Assembly (NCBI GenBank): GCA_965205965.1
Contig: CBDBHT010000005.1
Span: 62,001 to 126,000 of the forward strand
Direction of reading: 5' to 3'
Source: Bin55 sp965205965
GTDB lineage: Bacteria; Pseudomonadota; Gammaproteobacteria; Pseudomonadales; Azotimanducaceae
Length of the DNA: 64,000 bases
Below the pieces are notes generated by a model. The model was not told where the DNA came from, ran no database searches, and was given only the letters and a program-made list of their open reading frames with translations. A program made the position numbers and the translations under genes. This document shows, in pieces, positions 55,801 through 63,853 of the stretch (its first letter is position 1; each line of letters starts with the position of its first letter).

Positions 55801-56584
55801 GAAGAATTGCTCGACTCTATTCTTCTTGGCTCCGTAAGACATGGGTATCTGCGGAATAATCCGCTTCCTCAAACACGTACGGATTTCGACGATCTGGTAT
55901 CTCGTCATAAAGGTGTACTCATGAAGTCAGGGCTATTAATCATAGAAGCAGCAAGCGAGCTTCTACGGACGCGCTTTCGTACCGCTTTGGCAATCTCTTC
56001 GTTGTCGTGCCGCGCGAACGCTAAGACTAAAGAAGATGCTGAGCAACACTTGCTGTCTTTAGTTCCAGCTGATTTTGCACAAAGGGTGCCGCTTGATCGG
56101 TATGAAGATGTGAAACGGTACCTTAAAGCACTTCAATATCGAGTGGAGCATCTGCGTGGACGATTGAAATACGACTTGGAAAAGATTCCCCGTGTTTATT
56201 GTTGGGTAACAAGATACCAATTGCTTGCTAACACAGTGATTGACCTAGAAACACTCGAAGAACTGTGCTGCTTGCTAGAAGAGTTCCGTGTATCGGTGTT
56301 CAGTCAGGCTATAGGGACCAAAGTGAAGGTATCCGAGAAGCGGCTGGAAGCTGTGTTTCAAAAGTACGAGAACTTACATGGAATATCTCACTCGACGATG
56401 GATACTCCGCTGTAATGTAAAGTGTACGAACGAATGTATGAATAAAACGAAAGGCATGATGAAGTTCGAACACAATAATCTATCAGTAATGTTAAAATGC
56501 CGTATAAGTTAGAGAGTAGGGCAAAGATGGGGTATTTCTTTGTGGTACTTTAATAAAATTCATCAACGTATTTTGGGGATCAAA

Positions 56585-56985
56585 ATGCTCGAACGTAAAG
56601 TTAAGCCGGTGGCACTTTCCATTGGATCATTCGTTGTTGCTTCACTCGCAGGTCAAGCTGCAGTTGCATCTGATGAAATGTTCTCAAACGCTGTTTCATT
56701 AGATGACTCGGATGTTTTACGGGCTAGTCATCAAGGTGAAGGCGAGTGCGGTGACAACATGGACGACGATGACGACGATATGACGACGATGACGACGGCG
56801 ACGATATGGACGACGGCGACGATATGGACGACGGCGACGATATGGACGACGGCGACGATATGGACGACGGCGACGATATGGACGACGGCGACGATATGGA
56901 CGACGATGACGATATGGACGACGATGGTGACGAAGGTTCGTGTGGCGAAGGCAAGTGTGGTGGCGAAGACGGCGAAGAGGAATAA
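56585..56985 (+). pseudogene. HvfA/bufferin-type RiPP precursor with Asp-rich repeats, one-base frameshift
   Basis: The start is ATG 56585 after TTGGGGATCAAA. Residues 1-30 form a secretion signal (LERKVKPVALSIGSFVVASL, cleavage near AVAS-DEMF). The frame runs through GEGECGDNMDDDDDDM, then one G is missing after 56782 (ATG-AC instead of ATGGAC). In the +1 frame the protein continues as DDDD, six GDDMDD units, DDDMDDDGDEGSCGEGKCGG and EDGEEE, to the TAA at 56983-56985. EGKCG is the motif whose Cys is modified by DUF692 enzymes in HvfA and bufferins. Read without the shift, the product is a Thr/Trp-rich nonsense tail to 57034. It could be a real mutation, phase variation in the repeat tract or an assembly error. 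Confidence 0.8.
56797..56904 (+). repeat. 18-bp tandem repeat x6 in the precursor gene
   Basis: Six head-to-tail copies of GGCGACGATATGGACGAC encode GDDMDD. They are identical, so the array is likely to change length by slippage. A seventh, degenerate unit (GATGACGATATGGACGAC) follows at 56905-56922. Confidence 0.95.
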
Positions 56986-57053
56986 TTCAAGCCTGCTCAA
57001 TCTCCATTCACCCTTCACGATGGGGTGTACGTAAATCACGTCTGTTAATAGAT

Positions 57054-57100
57054 ACTAGCTGGTCTGTGTTCGCACAGGCCGGCTAGTCTGTATCTTTTTG
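57054..57100 (+). terminator. Hairpin with T-run between precursor and MNIO genes
   Basis: ACTAGCTGGTCTGTG pairs with CACAGGCCGGCTAGT around a TTCG loop; two G-T type mismatches remain. CTGTATCTTTTTG follows. It lies 68 bases after the precursor stop and about 23 bases before the DUF692 start. It probably attenuates transcription so that much more precursor than enzyme is made. Confidence 0.75.
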
Positions 57101-57109
57101 TCTTTGTCT

Positions 57110-57937
57110 ATGGGAAGCTATCCTGTCGAAGGTGCGGGGTTAGGTATTAGGCGGGGGATGTTCCGTGACCTTGCACGTTACGACCAGTTATTGGTCGATA
57201 GTGTCGATTTCATTGAATTCGCGCCGGAGAACTGGATTGGTGTTGGCGGTAAGTATTCTTCCCAGTTTGCTTCTTATGTCGACCGTTTCCCAGTGGTGTG
57301 CCATGGCTTATCTCTTTCGCTTGGCGGTCTCGCTCCACTCAATATCACATTCTTAAAACAGATTCGTAATTTTCTTGATGAGACTGGTGCGAAATCTTAC
57401 ACCGAGCATCTAAGTGCTTGTGGGGATGAGGGACAGTTGTATGATCTCATGCCGATTCCATTTACAAGCGAGGCCGTTCGTTACGTCGCTGACCGGATCA
57501 AAGTTACGCAAGATGTCTTAGAGCGACGAATCGCGGTTGAACATGTTTCCTATTACGCGGCTCCTTCGCAAGAAATGGAGGAGATAGATTTTATTAACGC
57601 TGTAATTGCTGAAGCAGATTGTAATCTGCTACTCGACGTCAACAACATCTATGTCAATAGCATCAACTTCGGCTACGACCCCGATGAATTCTTAGATGCA
57701 TTGCCGGGCGACCGCATTGAGTACGTGCACATTGCCGGACATTACGTTGAGGCCCCCGACATTCGTATTGACACACATGGTGCTGATGTTATTGACCCGG
57801 TCTGGCGAATCCTTGATAGAGCATTTGTGAACTTCGGCCCAATGCCAACTTTATTGGAACGGGACTTCAATTTTCCGCCAGTACCTAATCTATTACAGGA
57901 GGTCAAACGAATAAAAAGTGCACAGCACTTGCACTAA
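57110..57937 (+). CDS. MNIO (DUF692) enzyme, HvfB/BufB type
   Basis: The protein has 275 residues from the ATG at 57110; an in-frame TTG 12 bases upstream is possible. The DUF692 TIM-barrel signatures are GAGLGIRRGMFRDL, DFIEFAPENWIGVGGKYSSQ, VVCHGLSLSLGGLAPLN, YTEHLSACG, VEHVSYYAAP, LLLDVNNIYVNSINFGYDP, YVHIAGHYV and LLERDFNFPP. The His, Asp, Asn and Glu positions in these motifs bind the iron cluster. Such enzymes oxidise Cys in the precursor to copper- or metal-binding heterocycles. It is followed six bases later by the partner protein. Confidence 0.93.
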   Translation: MGSYPVEGAGLGIRRGMFRDLARYDQLLVDSVDFIEFAPENWIGVGGKYSSQFASYVDRFPVVCHGLSLSLGGLAPLNITFLKQIRNFLDETGAKSYTEHLSACGDEGQLYDLMPIPFTSEAVRYVADRIKVTQDVLERRIAVEHVSYYAAPSQEMEEIDFINAVIAEADCNLLLDVNNIYVNSINFGYDPDEFLDALPGDRIEYVHIAGHYVEAPDIRIDTHGADVIDPVWRILDRAFVNFGPMPTLLERDFNFPPVPNLLQEVKRIKSAQHLH

Positions 57938-57943
57938 AGTGTG

Positions 57944-58753
57944 ATGAACACCATTAAAGGGAGCAATCTTCCGAAGTTTCAGTCAGCACAGCTTGAATTT
58001 GCGGCCTATATAAAAAATCCCGAAGGTAATTCCGCTCCCGCGGATATTGATCCACGTCGTATGGAGATTTATGCTGATCTCTTCTATCGCAATATCGAAA
58101 GGTTTCTTCGGGATTGTTTTACGCGCGCGCGATTAATGCTATCCGATGCTACTTGGCATGCATTAGTTAGGAAATTTATTCATCAACATCGTTGCCAATC
58201 CCCTTATTTTTTAGAAATATCCCAAGAATTCTTGGAGTTCTTGAACAATGAAAAGGAGACTTATCTTCCGTATCTCGTGGAACTTTGTCACTTCGATTGG
58301 GTAAGAATGGATTTGGTCTATTCGCCTTATGATCTGCCACCTCAGGTTGCATATGAGGGCTTGCAGCTAACGTATCTCACTCTATCACCGCTAGCCAAAC
58401 CACTAAGCTATGAATGGCCAGTTAAAGAGATAGATCAATATTTCGATTTAACTAAACCACCGGAAGAAAGAACATGGTTAGTTATTTATCGAGATCGATA
58501 CAACAAAATACGGGAAGCCAAATCTAACATTATCTATCACCGTTTATTTGATCTGTTCGATGGGACGTTACGTACTTGTGAGGTAATCAATATGGTTATG
58601 GAAGAGATGGGAGGGGCTGATTCGGATCATCGTAAGTCTTTGGAGTACACAATCGAGAGATTTGTGAGTAAAGACATCCTGCTGGTTACGGAAGCTGGCT
58701 CCCCAGACCAGTTCGAGTTGCAACTAAGGTACCCAAATGGGGAGTGCGAATAG
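57944..58753 (+). CDS. DUF2063-family MNIO partner protein, HvfC/BufC type
   Basis: The protein has 269 residues. The N-terminal domain shows the DUF2063 pattern PRRMEIYADLFYRNIERFLR and ARLMLSDATWHALVRKFIHQ; the motif CQSPYFLEISQEFLEFL and a C-terminal winged-helix-like region (YHRLFDLFDGTLRTCEVINM) fit HvfC/BufC. These partners recognise the precursor and present it to the DUF692 enzyme. Its start is six bases after the enzyme's stop. Confidence 0.88.
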   Translation: MNTIKGSNLPKFQSAQLEFAAYIKNPEGNSAPADIDPRRMEIYADLFYRNIERFLRDCFTRARLMLSDATWHALVRKFIHQHRCQSPYFLEISQEFLEFLNNEKETYLPYLVELCHFDWVRMDLVYSPYDLPPQVAYEGLQLTYLTLSPLAKPLSYEWPVKEIDQYFDLTKPPEERTWLVIYRDRYNKIREAKSNIIYHRLFDLFDGTLRTCEVINMVMEEMGGADSDHRKSLEYTIERFVSKDILLVTEAGSPDQFELQLRYPNGECE

Positions 58754-58782
58754 AAAATCAGAACCGTTAGCTACAGCGGAAG

Positions 58783-59484
58783 TCAGTGGTAAAGCAGCTT
58801 TGGATTTACCAAATCTGGTCGCTCTGTAAACACTCCAGAGGCTCCCCACTCCATAAGTTCTTGAGCTTTGTCTAGGCTGTTAATCTTGAATACATACGCG
58901 TCAAATCCAGCGTCACGAATCATACTAGCACTTATCTCGCTAATATTTATTTCCACCACGTCTAAGTCGCTTGCGACTTTCAGGTGATTGGCCGTACACC
59001 TTAAGCACAGGAGTGCCACCACGACATCGTTTCGGATACGTTTGAAATCAATTAGCTCACTTTCGTAGAAAGATGAAACAAGATATTCACGATCTCGGAG
59101 ATCGTATTTTCTGCCCAAATCGGAAGTTCCAGTACCTTTTAATTCAATATTCATGGCAATTTCGGGAGGTATGGTATTTACAGCTTCGGTTAGGGTTGGT
59201 ATTCGTTCGCCCATGCCGGCGTCAAGTTTTGGCAACTCTTCCACTACAAACGAATCTACGTACCCCGAACCGTTGGTAGTTCTATCTACATTTTCGTCGT
59301 GAATGATCACGAGCTCATCTTGACAACAATGACAACGGTGCATATCAAATTCAATAGCGTCGACGTGCAATTCGGAGGCGATTTGAAAGCTCCGGAGAGT
59401 ATTTTCTGGTGCTAATCCTTTCGCACCCCTATGGCCGATGATCGTAAATGTTTTGTTGTTGAATCTCATTTTTATCTTTTTCAT
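58783..59484 (-). CDS. Glycerophosphodiester phosphodiesterase
   Basis: The protein has 233 residues of the GDPD/UgpQ family. It starts MKKIKMRFNNKTFTIIGHRG, with the catalytic HRGAKGLAPENTLRSF, EFDMHRCHCCQDELVIIHDE (metal ligands and second His) and NIELKGTG. It releases glycerol-3-phosphate from glycerophosphodiesters. No signal peptide is seen, so a cytoplasmic location is likely. It is divergent from dnaX with only two bases between the annotated frames, so the promoters must overlap the two genes. Confidence 0.88.
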   Translation of the reverse strand: MKKIKMRFNNKTFTIIGHRGAKGLAPENTLRSFQIASELHVDAIEFDMHRCHCCQDELVIIHDENVDRTTNGSGYVDSFVVEELPKLDAGMGERIPTLTEAVNTIPPEIAMNIELKGTGTSDLGRKYDLRDREYLVSSFYESELIDFKRIRNDVVVALLCLRCTANHLKVASDLDVVEINISEISASMIRDAGFDAYVFKINSLDKAQELMEWGASGVFTERPDLVNPKLLYH

Positions 59485-59510
59485 GATTGACTGGATTACA
59501 ATTGCGTAAG

Positions 59511-60893
59511 ATGGGCTATCAAGTACTCGCTCGCAAGTATCGACCGCGAATCTTTCAGGACGTGGTTGGGCAAGGTCATACTATTAAGGTACTTACCAAT
59601 GCGCTTGATAAGGATCGGCTACATCACGCCTATTTGTTCACTGGGTCTCGAGGAGTTGGAAAGACAACTATTGCACGAATTCTTGCAACGGGATTGAATT
59701 GCGAACAAAAAATCACGTCAGAGCCCTGTCAGGAATGCCAAAACTGCACGGACATTAGAAACGGGTCATTCGTTGATCTGATTGAAATTGATGCGGCTTC
59801 TAAAACCGGCGTGGACGATACACGGGAACTTCTAGAGAGCGTTCAATTCCAGCCAACGCGCGGACGATTCAAAACCTATCTTATTGATGAAGTACATATG
59901 TTGTCGATATCTAGTTTCAATGCGTTGCTTAAGACACTTGAGGAGCCTCCGGACCACGTCAAATTCCTATTTGCTACTACTGAATTAAAGAAAATACCCG
60001 CCACAATATTATCAAGGTGCCTGCAATTTCATCTAAAGAATATTCCTCCGAAGGTTATTAGTGAATATCTCGTTGGTGTACTGCAACGGGAATCGATATC
60101 CCATGATCAAGAATCCGTGGACATAATAGCTCAGGCGGCAAAAGGAAGTATGAGGGATGCTCTGTCCATTGCTGATCAAGGAATTGGTTTCAGTGGTGGC
60201 CAATTAAAAAGTGACCTAGTCGTGGATATGCTCGGCATTGCTCGAGAGGATGAAACGATTGTTCTTCTTGACGGATTGACATCTGGAGATCGTGAAGGCT
60301 TATTTGCGCTCTCGCGTGAGCTAGCGGATAGAGGTATCAATTTCGATAATGTGTTGGCTAATTTGCAGAGCGTCATACACGAAATTTCAGTAGCGAAAGC
60401 CGCATCTTCGGAACCTCGTAGAGAATTGTGCGCTATTGCGGCCCGGTGTACTCCTGAGTGGTTGCAAACTGCTTATCAAATATTACTTCTGGGTGGACGC
60501 GATATGCAGTATGCGCCGGATCCTGCAGTTGGATTTGAGATGACCATGATTAGATTGCTCGACTTTGAACCAGTTATAGCATATGGACATCCTGCAAAGT
60601 CGGATCCAGCAGATAACGGACGTGAAGACGCACCTCAGACAAACAACGAATTCGATACGTCGTCTGAATCCACCTCGAAATTGGAAACTATCTCCGACAC
60701 CGTGCGGGGAAAACCAAGGGCGGAGCAAATCAATACTGGCATCTCAAGGTCCGAGCGAGAATCTTTCAGCATTGGCGTGATCGAAAAAAAACAGACGCTA
60801 ATAGATAATCCGACAGTTCAGGAATTCGCTAAGGTCATTGGCGGGACTGTCGGAAACGTAGTATCGTTGAGTGGTCAGTCAGTTCGCGATTGA
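59511..60893 (+). CDS. dnaX: DNA polymerase III subunit gamma/tau, short form
   Basis: The protein has 460 residues from the ATG at 59511 (MGYQVLARKYRPRIFQDVVG). Walker A is GSRGVGKTTIARI, the zinc module is CEQKITSEPCQECQNC, Walker B is TYLIDEVHMLS, and sensor 1 is FATTELKKIPATILSRC. E. coli DnaX is 643 residues; here the Pro/Ser-rich linker is short and the tau-type C-terminal domain is reduced to ~30 residues (QEFAKVIGGTVGNVVSLSG). An A8 run at 60784-60791 is a possible frameshift site near the end. It leads the conserved dnaX-ybaB-recR cluster. Confidence 0.92.
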   Translation: MGYQVLARKYRPRIFQDVVGQGHTIKVLTNALDKDRLHHAYLFTGSRGVGKTTIARILATGLNCEQKITSEPCQECQNCTDIRNGSFVDLIEIDAASKTGVDDTRELLESVQFQPTRGRFKTYLIDEVHMLSISSFNALLKTLEEPPDHVKFLFATTELKKIPATILSRCLQFHLKNIPPKVISEYLVGVLQRESISHDQESVDIIAQAAKGSMRDALSIADQGIGFSGGQLKSDLVVDMLGIAREDETIVLLDGLTSGDREGLFALSRELADRGINFDNVLANLQSVIHEISVAKAASSEPRRELCAIAARCTPEWLQTAYQILLLGGRDMQYAPDPAVGFEMTMIRLLDFEPVIAYGHPAKSDPADNGREDAPQTNNEFDTSSESTSKLETISDTVRGKPRAEQINTGISRSERESFSIGVIEKKQTLIDNPTVQEFAKVIGGTVGNVVSLSGQSVRD

Positions 60894-60924
60894 GTTTAAT
60901 TTAATTACAAATTCAGGTCTATCC

Positions 60925-61236
60925 ATGCCAGATTTTGATATGTCCAAGATTATGCAAAATGTAAAGTCCTTGCACGGTCGCTTCTCCGAGTTGGACGGCA
61001 AACTTGCTAAACAGGAAGTTGTAGGAGAAAGTGGAGCGGGTCTGGTTAAGATTACTCTCAACGGGCACTACGAATCTAGTCGTGTTGAAATCGACCCTTC
61101 GATCATTGACCCCGATGCTCCCGCAGTGTTACAGGACTTGATTGCTGCTGCGATTAACGATGCCGTTGCTCGAATATTGTCTCTTCGAGAGGACACAACT
61201 AAAGATTTCGCTCGTGAAATCGGAACCATTAAGTAA
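60925..61236 (+). CDS. ybaB: YbaB/EbfC nucleoid-associated protein
   Basis: The protein has 103 residues from the ATG at 60925 (PDFDMSKIMQNVKSLHGRFS). The conserved core includes GAGLVKITLNGHYESSRVEI and LQDLIAAAINDAVARI. It forms a DNA-binding dimer. It lies between dnaX and recR as in most bacteria; the in-frame extension upstream overlaps dnaX and is not conserved. Confidence 0.93.
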   Translation: MPDFDMSKIMQNVKSLHGRFSELDGKLAKQEVVGESGAGLVKITLNGHYESSRVEIDPSIIDPDAPAVLQDLIAAAINDAVARILSLREDTTKDFAREIGTIK

Positions 61237-61249
61237 TTGATCGCTCGTC

Positions 61250-61852
61250 TTGGCTTCTCTAAGTCCTAATATTGAACGTTTAGTCGATGCGCTTCAAATT
61301 TTGCCTAGCGTCGGGCCGAAAACTGCCGTTAGAATGGCCCTATTTTTGTTGCATCGAAACCGTAGTGGGGCACAGACTATCGTCGATTGTCTGAGTCAAG
61401 CGTTAGAAAACGTACGCCAATGCAACATATGCCGGAACTTTTCTGACGATGAGATTTGTACACTCTGTGATAGCCCGCATCGCGACTCGGATCTACTCTG
61501 CGTCGTCGAGTCGTCTGCCGACCTCGTAGCCATTGAAAATACGGGTGGATACTCGGGCAAGTTTTACGTGCTGCATGGTCATTTATCGCCCATAGATAGC
61601 GTCGGCCCGTTCGAACTTGGACTACCGGAGCTAGTCGCATACGTCTGCGAACGGAACATTAGAGAAGTGATTATCGCTACTAATCCGACCGTTGAGGGCG
61701 AAGCGACAGGTCAATACATTCGTGACGCGCTCTCTAATCAAGATATCGCGATTACTCGAATCGCACACGGAGTACCGATGGGCGGAGAATTGGAATACGT
61801 GGATGGTAACACCCTTGCGCATGCGCTCAGGGGACGTAAAAGTGTTATCTAG
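61250..61852 (+). CDS. recR: Recombination mediator RecR
   Basis: The protein has 200 residues and a TTG start, supported by the family opening SPNIERLVDALQILPSVGPK with its helix-hairpin-helix. The zinc finger is CNICRNFSDDEICTLC. The Toprim region is VVESSADLVAIENTGGYSGK, and VLHGHLSPIDSVGP and TVEGEATGQYIRD complete it. It works with RecO and RecF to load RecA on gaps. Confidence 0.95.
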   Translation: MASLSPNIERLVDALQILPSVGPKTAVRMALFLLHRNRSGAQTIVDCLSQALENVRQCNICRNFSDDEICTLCDSPHRDSDLLCVVESSADLVAIENTGGYSGKFYVLHGHLSPIDSVGPFELGLPELVAYVCERNIREVIIATNPTVEGEATGQYIRDALSNQDIAITRIAHGVPMGGELEYVDGNTLAHALRGRKSVI

Positions 61853-62978
61853 CTCGTATTCGCTGATCGGTCGACAGGATCAGTTCAATCAAGCGATGGC
61901 TGGACTAGGCTCGGTCGTTGGCATTGACACAGAGTTCATTCATCGAACAACCTACTTTCCTGTTCCGGCATTGATACAAATTAGTTCGTCTAATGAGCAA
62001 TTCCTCATTGATCCACAAACGGATATCGATTTCGTGTTGTTGAAGCAAATCCTGTTGGATACAAAAATAACCAAAATTATGCATTCACCATCGGCCGATC
62101 TTGAAATCTTCCGTAATAGTTTTAGTGTACACGTTCGGCCAGTATTCGATACCCAGCTAGCATTTGCTTTTTTATCTTGCGACCTTCACGCATCCTACGC
62201 GGAAATAGTACGTTCAATTTTGGGGATATCTTTGAATAAGAACGAAACTACATCTGATTGGCTTGTGCGTCCGTTATCCGATAGCCAAATGTGCTATGCG
62301 ATTGCCGATGTACTCCATTTAATACCACTCTGGAAAAGATTATGTGTTCGCTTAGAAATGGAGGGGCGTAGTTCGTGGTTTAAAGAGGAATCTAGAATAC
62401 GTACCAGTAGGCAGAAGCCAATAGATAGCCAATACTTCCGTAAAGTGTATGGGCAATCTCGATTATCATCACGTGAGCTTGCCGTTTTGCGAAGCTTGAG
62501 GGAGTGGCGTGACGCGGAAGCTCGGGAAAGAAATATTCCTCGGCCGTTTGTTATTCGGGATGCATGCTTACGTCAATTAGCAGTTTTGAAGAAATGCAAC
62601 CTAAGGGTATTTGGAGAGTACCTTTCGGAAAAGCAAATTGCCCGCTATCAACATAAAGTTATGGAAGCACACAAACGAGGAATGAACGATTTGCACCCTC
62701 CGCCGGTCCATGCACCGGTATCAAGTAGCATACTAACTAAACTACAAAGAGTGGTCCAAGAGATATCACATTCCTTAAAAATTGCTACACCATTATTAGC
62801 GACGAAATTTGAATTGGAGCGATGTATTCGGGTATTCAGGCAAAAAGGTGAACTACCTGAGGATTGGGGTAACTGGCGTTATGAACTTCTTGCTGACAGA
62901 TTTACTGAGATACTCCAACGCGAAACGATAAAAACAGATTTTTCGAATCCTAGTGATCTAGATGGATTATTGCTGTAA
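61842..62978 (+). CDS. rnd: Ribonuclease D
   Basis: The protein has 378 residues. GTG at 61842 is chosen because AGGGGA lies about seven bases upstream and the product then matches E. coli RNase D (375 residues). Exonuclease motifs are VVGIDTEFIHRTTYFPVPAL, MHSPSADLEIFRN, VFDTQLAFAFLSCD and MCYAIADVLHLIPLW. HRDC domains follow (SRELAVLRSLREWRDAEARE). It trims tRNA 3' ends. It overlaps recR by 11 bases. Confidence 0.92.
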   Translation: MLSSSYSLIGRQDQFNQAMAGLGSVVGIDTEFIHRTTYFPVPALIQISSSNEQFLIDPQTDIDFVLLKQILLDTKITKIMHSPSADLEIFRNSFSVHVRPVFDTQLAFAFLSCDLHASYAEIVRSILGISLNKNETTSDWLVRPLSDSQMCYAIADVLHLIPLWKRLCVRLEMEGRSSWFKEESRIRTSRQKPIDSQYFRKVYGQSRLSSRELAVLRSLREWRDAEARERNIPRPFVIRDACLRQLAVLKKCNLRVFGEYLSEKQIARYQHKVMEAHKRGMNDLHPPPVHAPVSSSILTKLQRVVQEISHSLKIATPLLATKFELERCIRVFRQKGELPEDWGNWRYELLADRFTEILQRETIKTDFSNPSDLDGLLL

Positions 62979-63432
62979 ATCCACATCGGGCCGGATTGCC
63001 CATAGATTTTGGGAGTACAAATCTCTCGGCGAAATGAACGATGCTGAGTGGGGAGCACTTTGTGACGGCTGCGCACGATGCTGTCTAGTGAAATTTGAAG
63101 ACATTGAAACTAAGGCAACCATTGATACTACGGTCGCTTGCAAGCTATTAAATCTTGAAACTTGCAGATGTACTCACTATGAGAAACGACATGAACTTGT
63201 TGCTGACTGTATTCGTATTCATGCGGAGAACATTGATAAATTGTCTTGGCTGCCTGATTCGTGTGCATATCGAAAGATTGCTAGGTCGGAACCGCTAGAA
63301 TGGTGGCATCCCTTGATATCCAATCGCTTGGATACCGTAATCGAGTCTGGTATCAGTATTTTCGGAAAGGCTGTATCGGAGCGTGACGTACATCTGGACG
63401 ATATCGAAGAACATCTTCTAAGGTGGGTCTGA
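62962..63432 (+). CDS. ycgN: YcgN/YkgJ family cysteine-cluster protein
   Basis: The protein has 156 residues. The conserved part begins FWEYKSLGEMNDAEWGALCD, with the cysteines in LCDGCARCCLVKFED, VACKLLNLETCRCTHYE, DCIRIH and LPDSCAYR. These are probably metal ligands. The function is unknown in E. coli. It overlaps rnd by 17 bases; the true start may be a later codon near FWEYK. Confidence 0.9.
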   Translation: MDYCCKSTSGRIAHRFWEYKSLGEMNDAEWGALCDGCARCCLVKFEDIETKATIDTTVACKLLNLETCRCTHYEKRHELVADCIRIHAENIDKLSWLPDSCAYRKIARSEPLEWWHPLISNRLDTVIESGISIFGKAVSERDVHLDDIEEHLLRWV

Positions 63433-63447
63433 GTAACCCCCATTCCA

Positions 63448-63774
63448 ATGGGTTACTTTCTAGCGTGGTTAATCGTTCTGATTTTTGGGCTAACCGTGGC
63501 CGTGTTCATAGGTTATTCGTTAAAACGCAAACCCTGGTTGGCTACGATAGCCAGTACGCTTATCGCGATTTGGCTCGTTTTGCCATGGAATTTTGATGGA
63601 AACAATTATGCACCTATGTTTATCGTATCTGTGTTCAGGTTGGTATTTGGACAAGATATCGAATCCTCCGGTGCGTTAATTGCACTGACGTTTCTTATCT
63701 TAGCCTCATTTATCACGGTCGTCGTTTTTTACACATGGCTGCGTGTTTCGAAAGATCGTAAAGAAATCCAATAG
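63448..63774 (+). CDS. Small inner-membrane protein of unknown function
   Basis: The protein has 108 residues with three predicted membrane helices: YFLAWLIVLIFGLTVAVFIG (3-22), WLATIASTLIAIWLVLP (about 30-46) and LIALTFLILASFITVVVFYT (about 77-96). The C-terminus is basic (RVSKDRKE). It starts 15 bases after ycgN, so it is probably in the same operon. No family is recognised. Confidence 0.7.
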   Translation: MGYFLAWLIVLIFGLTVAVFIGYSLKRKPWLATIASTLIAIWLVLPWNFDGNNYAPMFIVSVFRLVFGQDIESSGALIALTFLILASFITVVVFYTWLRVSKDRKEIQ

Positions 63775-63853
63775 CCGTTCAATAGTTCTTCTTCTCGGAT
63801 AAGCAGATGAATGGGTTGAGTATGCATAGCGGTTGAACCTCATTCAGTGGATT

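Larger units (their letters stand above)
51317..56415 (+). pseudogene. hrpA: ATP-dependent RNA helicase HrpA, split by IS630
   Basis: The 5' part (51317-51656) encodes residues 1-113 plus one base, with Walker A GETGTGKT at 83-90 and MIGHTQP. After the IS630 insertion the gene resumes at 52898 as RLAARTVADRIA. Joining the two parts, with one TA removed, gives exactly 1286 codons in frame, like E. coli HrpA. DEAH is seen in VVDEAHERSLNIDF, SAT in IITSATIDVEAF and motif VI in QRAGRCGRL. The large C-terminal DUF3418 region is intact. The uninterrupted part (from 52903) is a 1170-residue frame without Walker A. HrpA rescues stalled ribosomes. Confidence 0.93.

Noticed and set aside
56797..56922. 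CRISPR or satellite array
   Set aside because: The 18-bp units are contiguous without spacers and encode GDDMDD in the precursor frame.
56540..57034. 164-residue protein with a TIWTTA repeat as the true product
   Set aside because: The Thr/Trp-rich part is the shifted reading of an Asp repeat; the alternative frame gives the family core EGKCGG and a natural stop.
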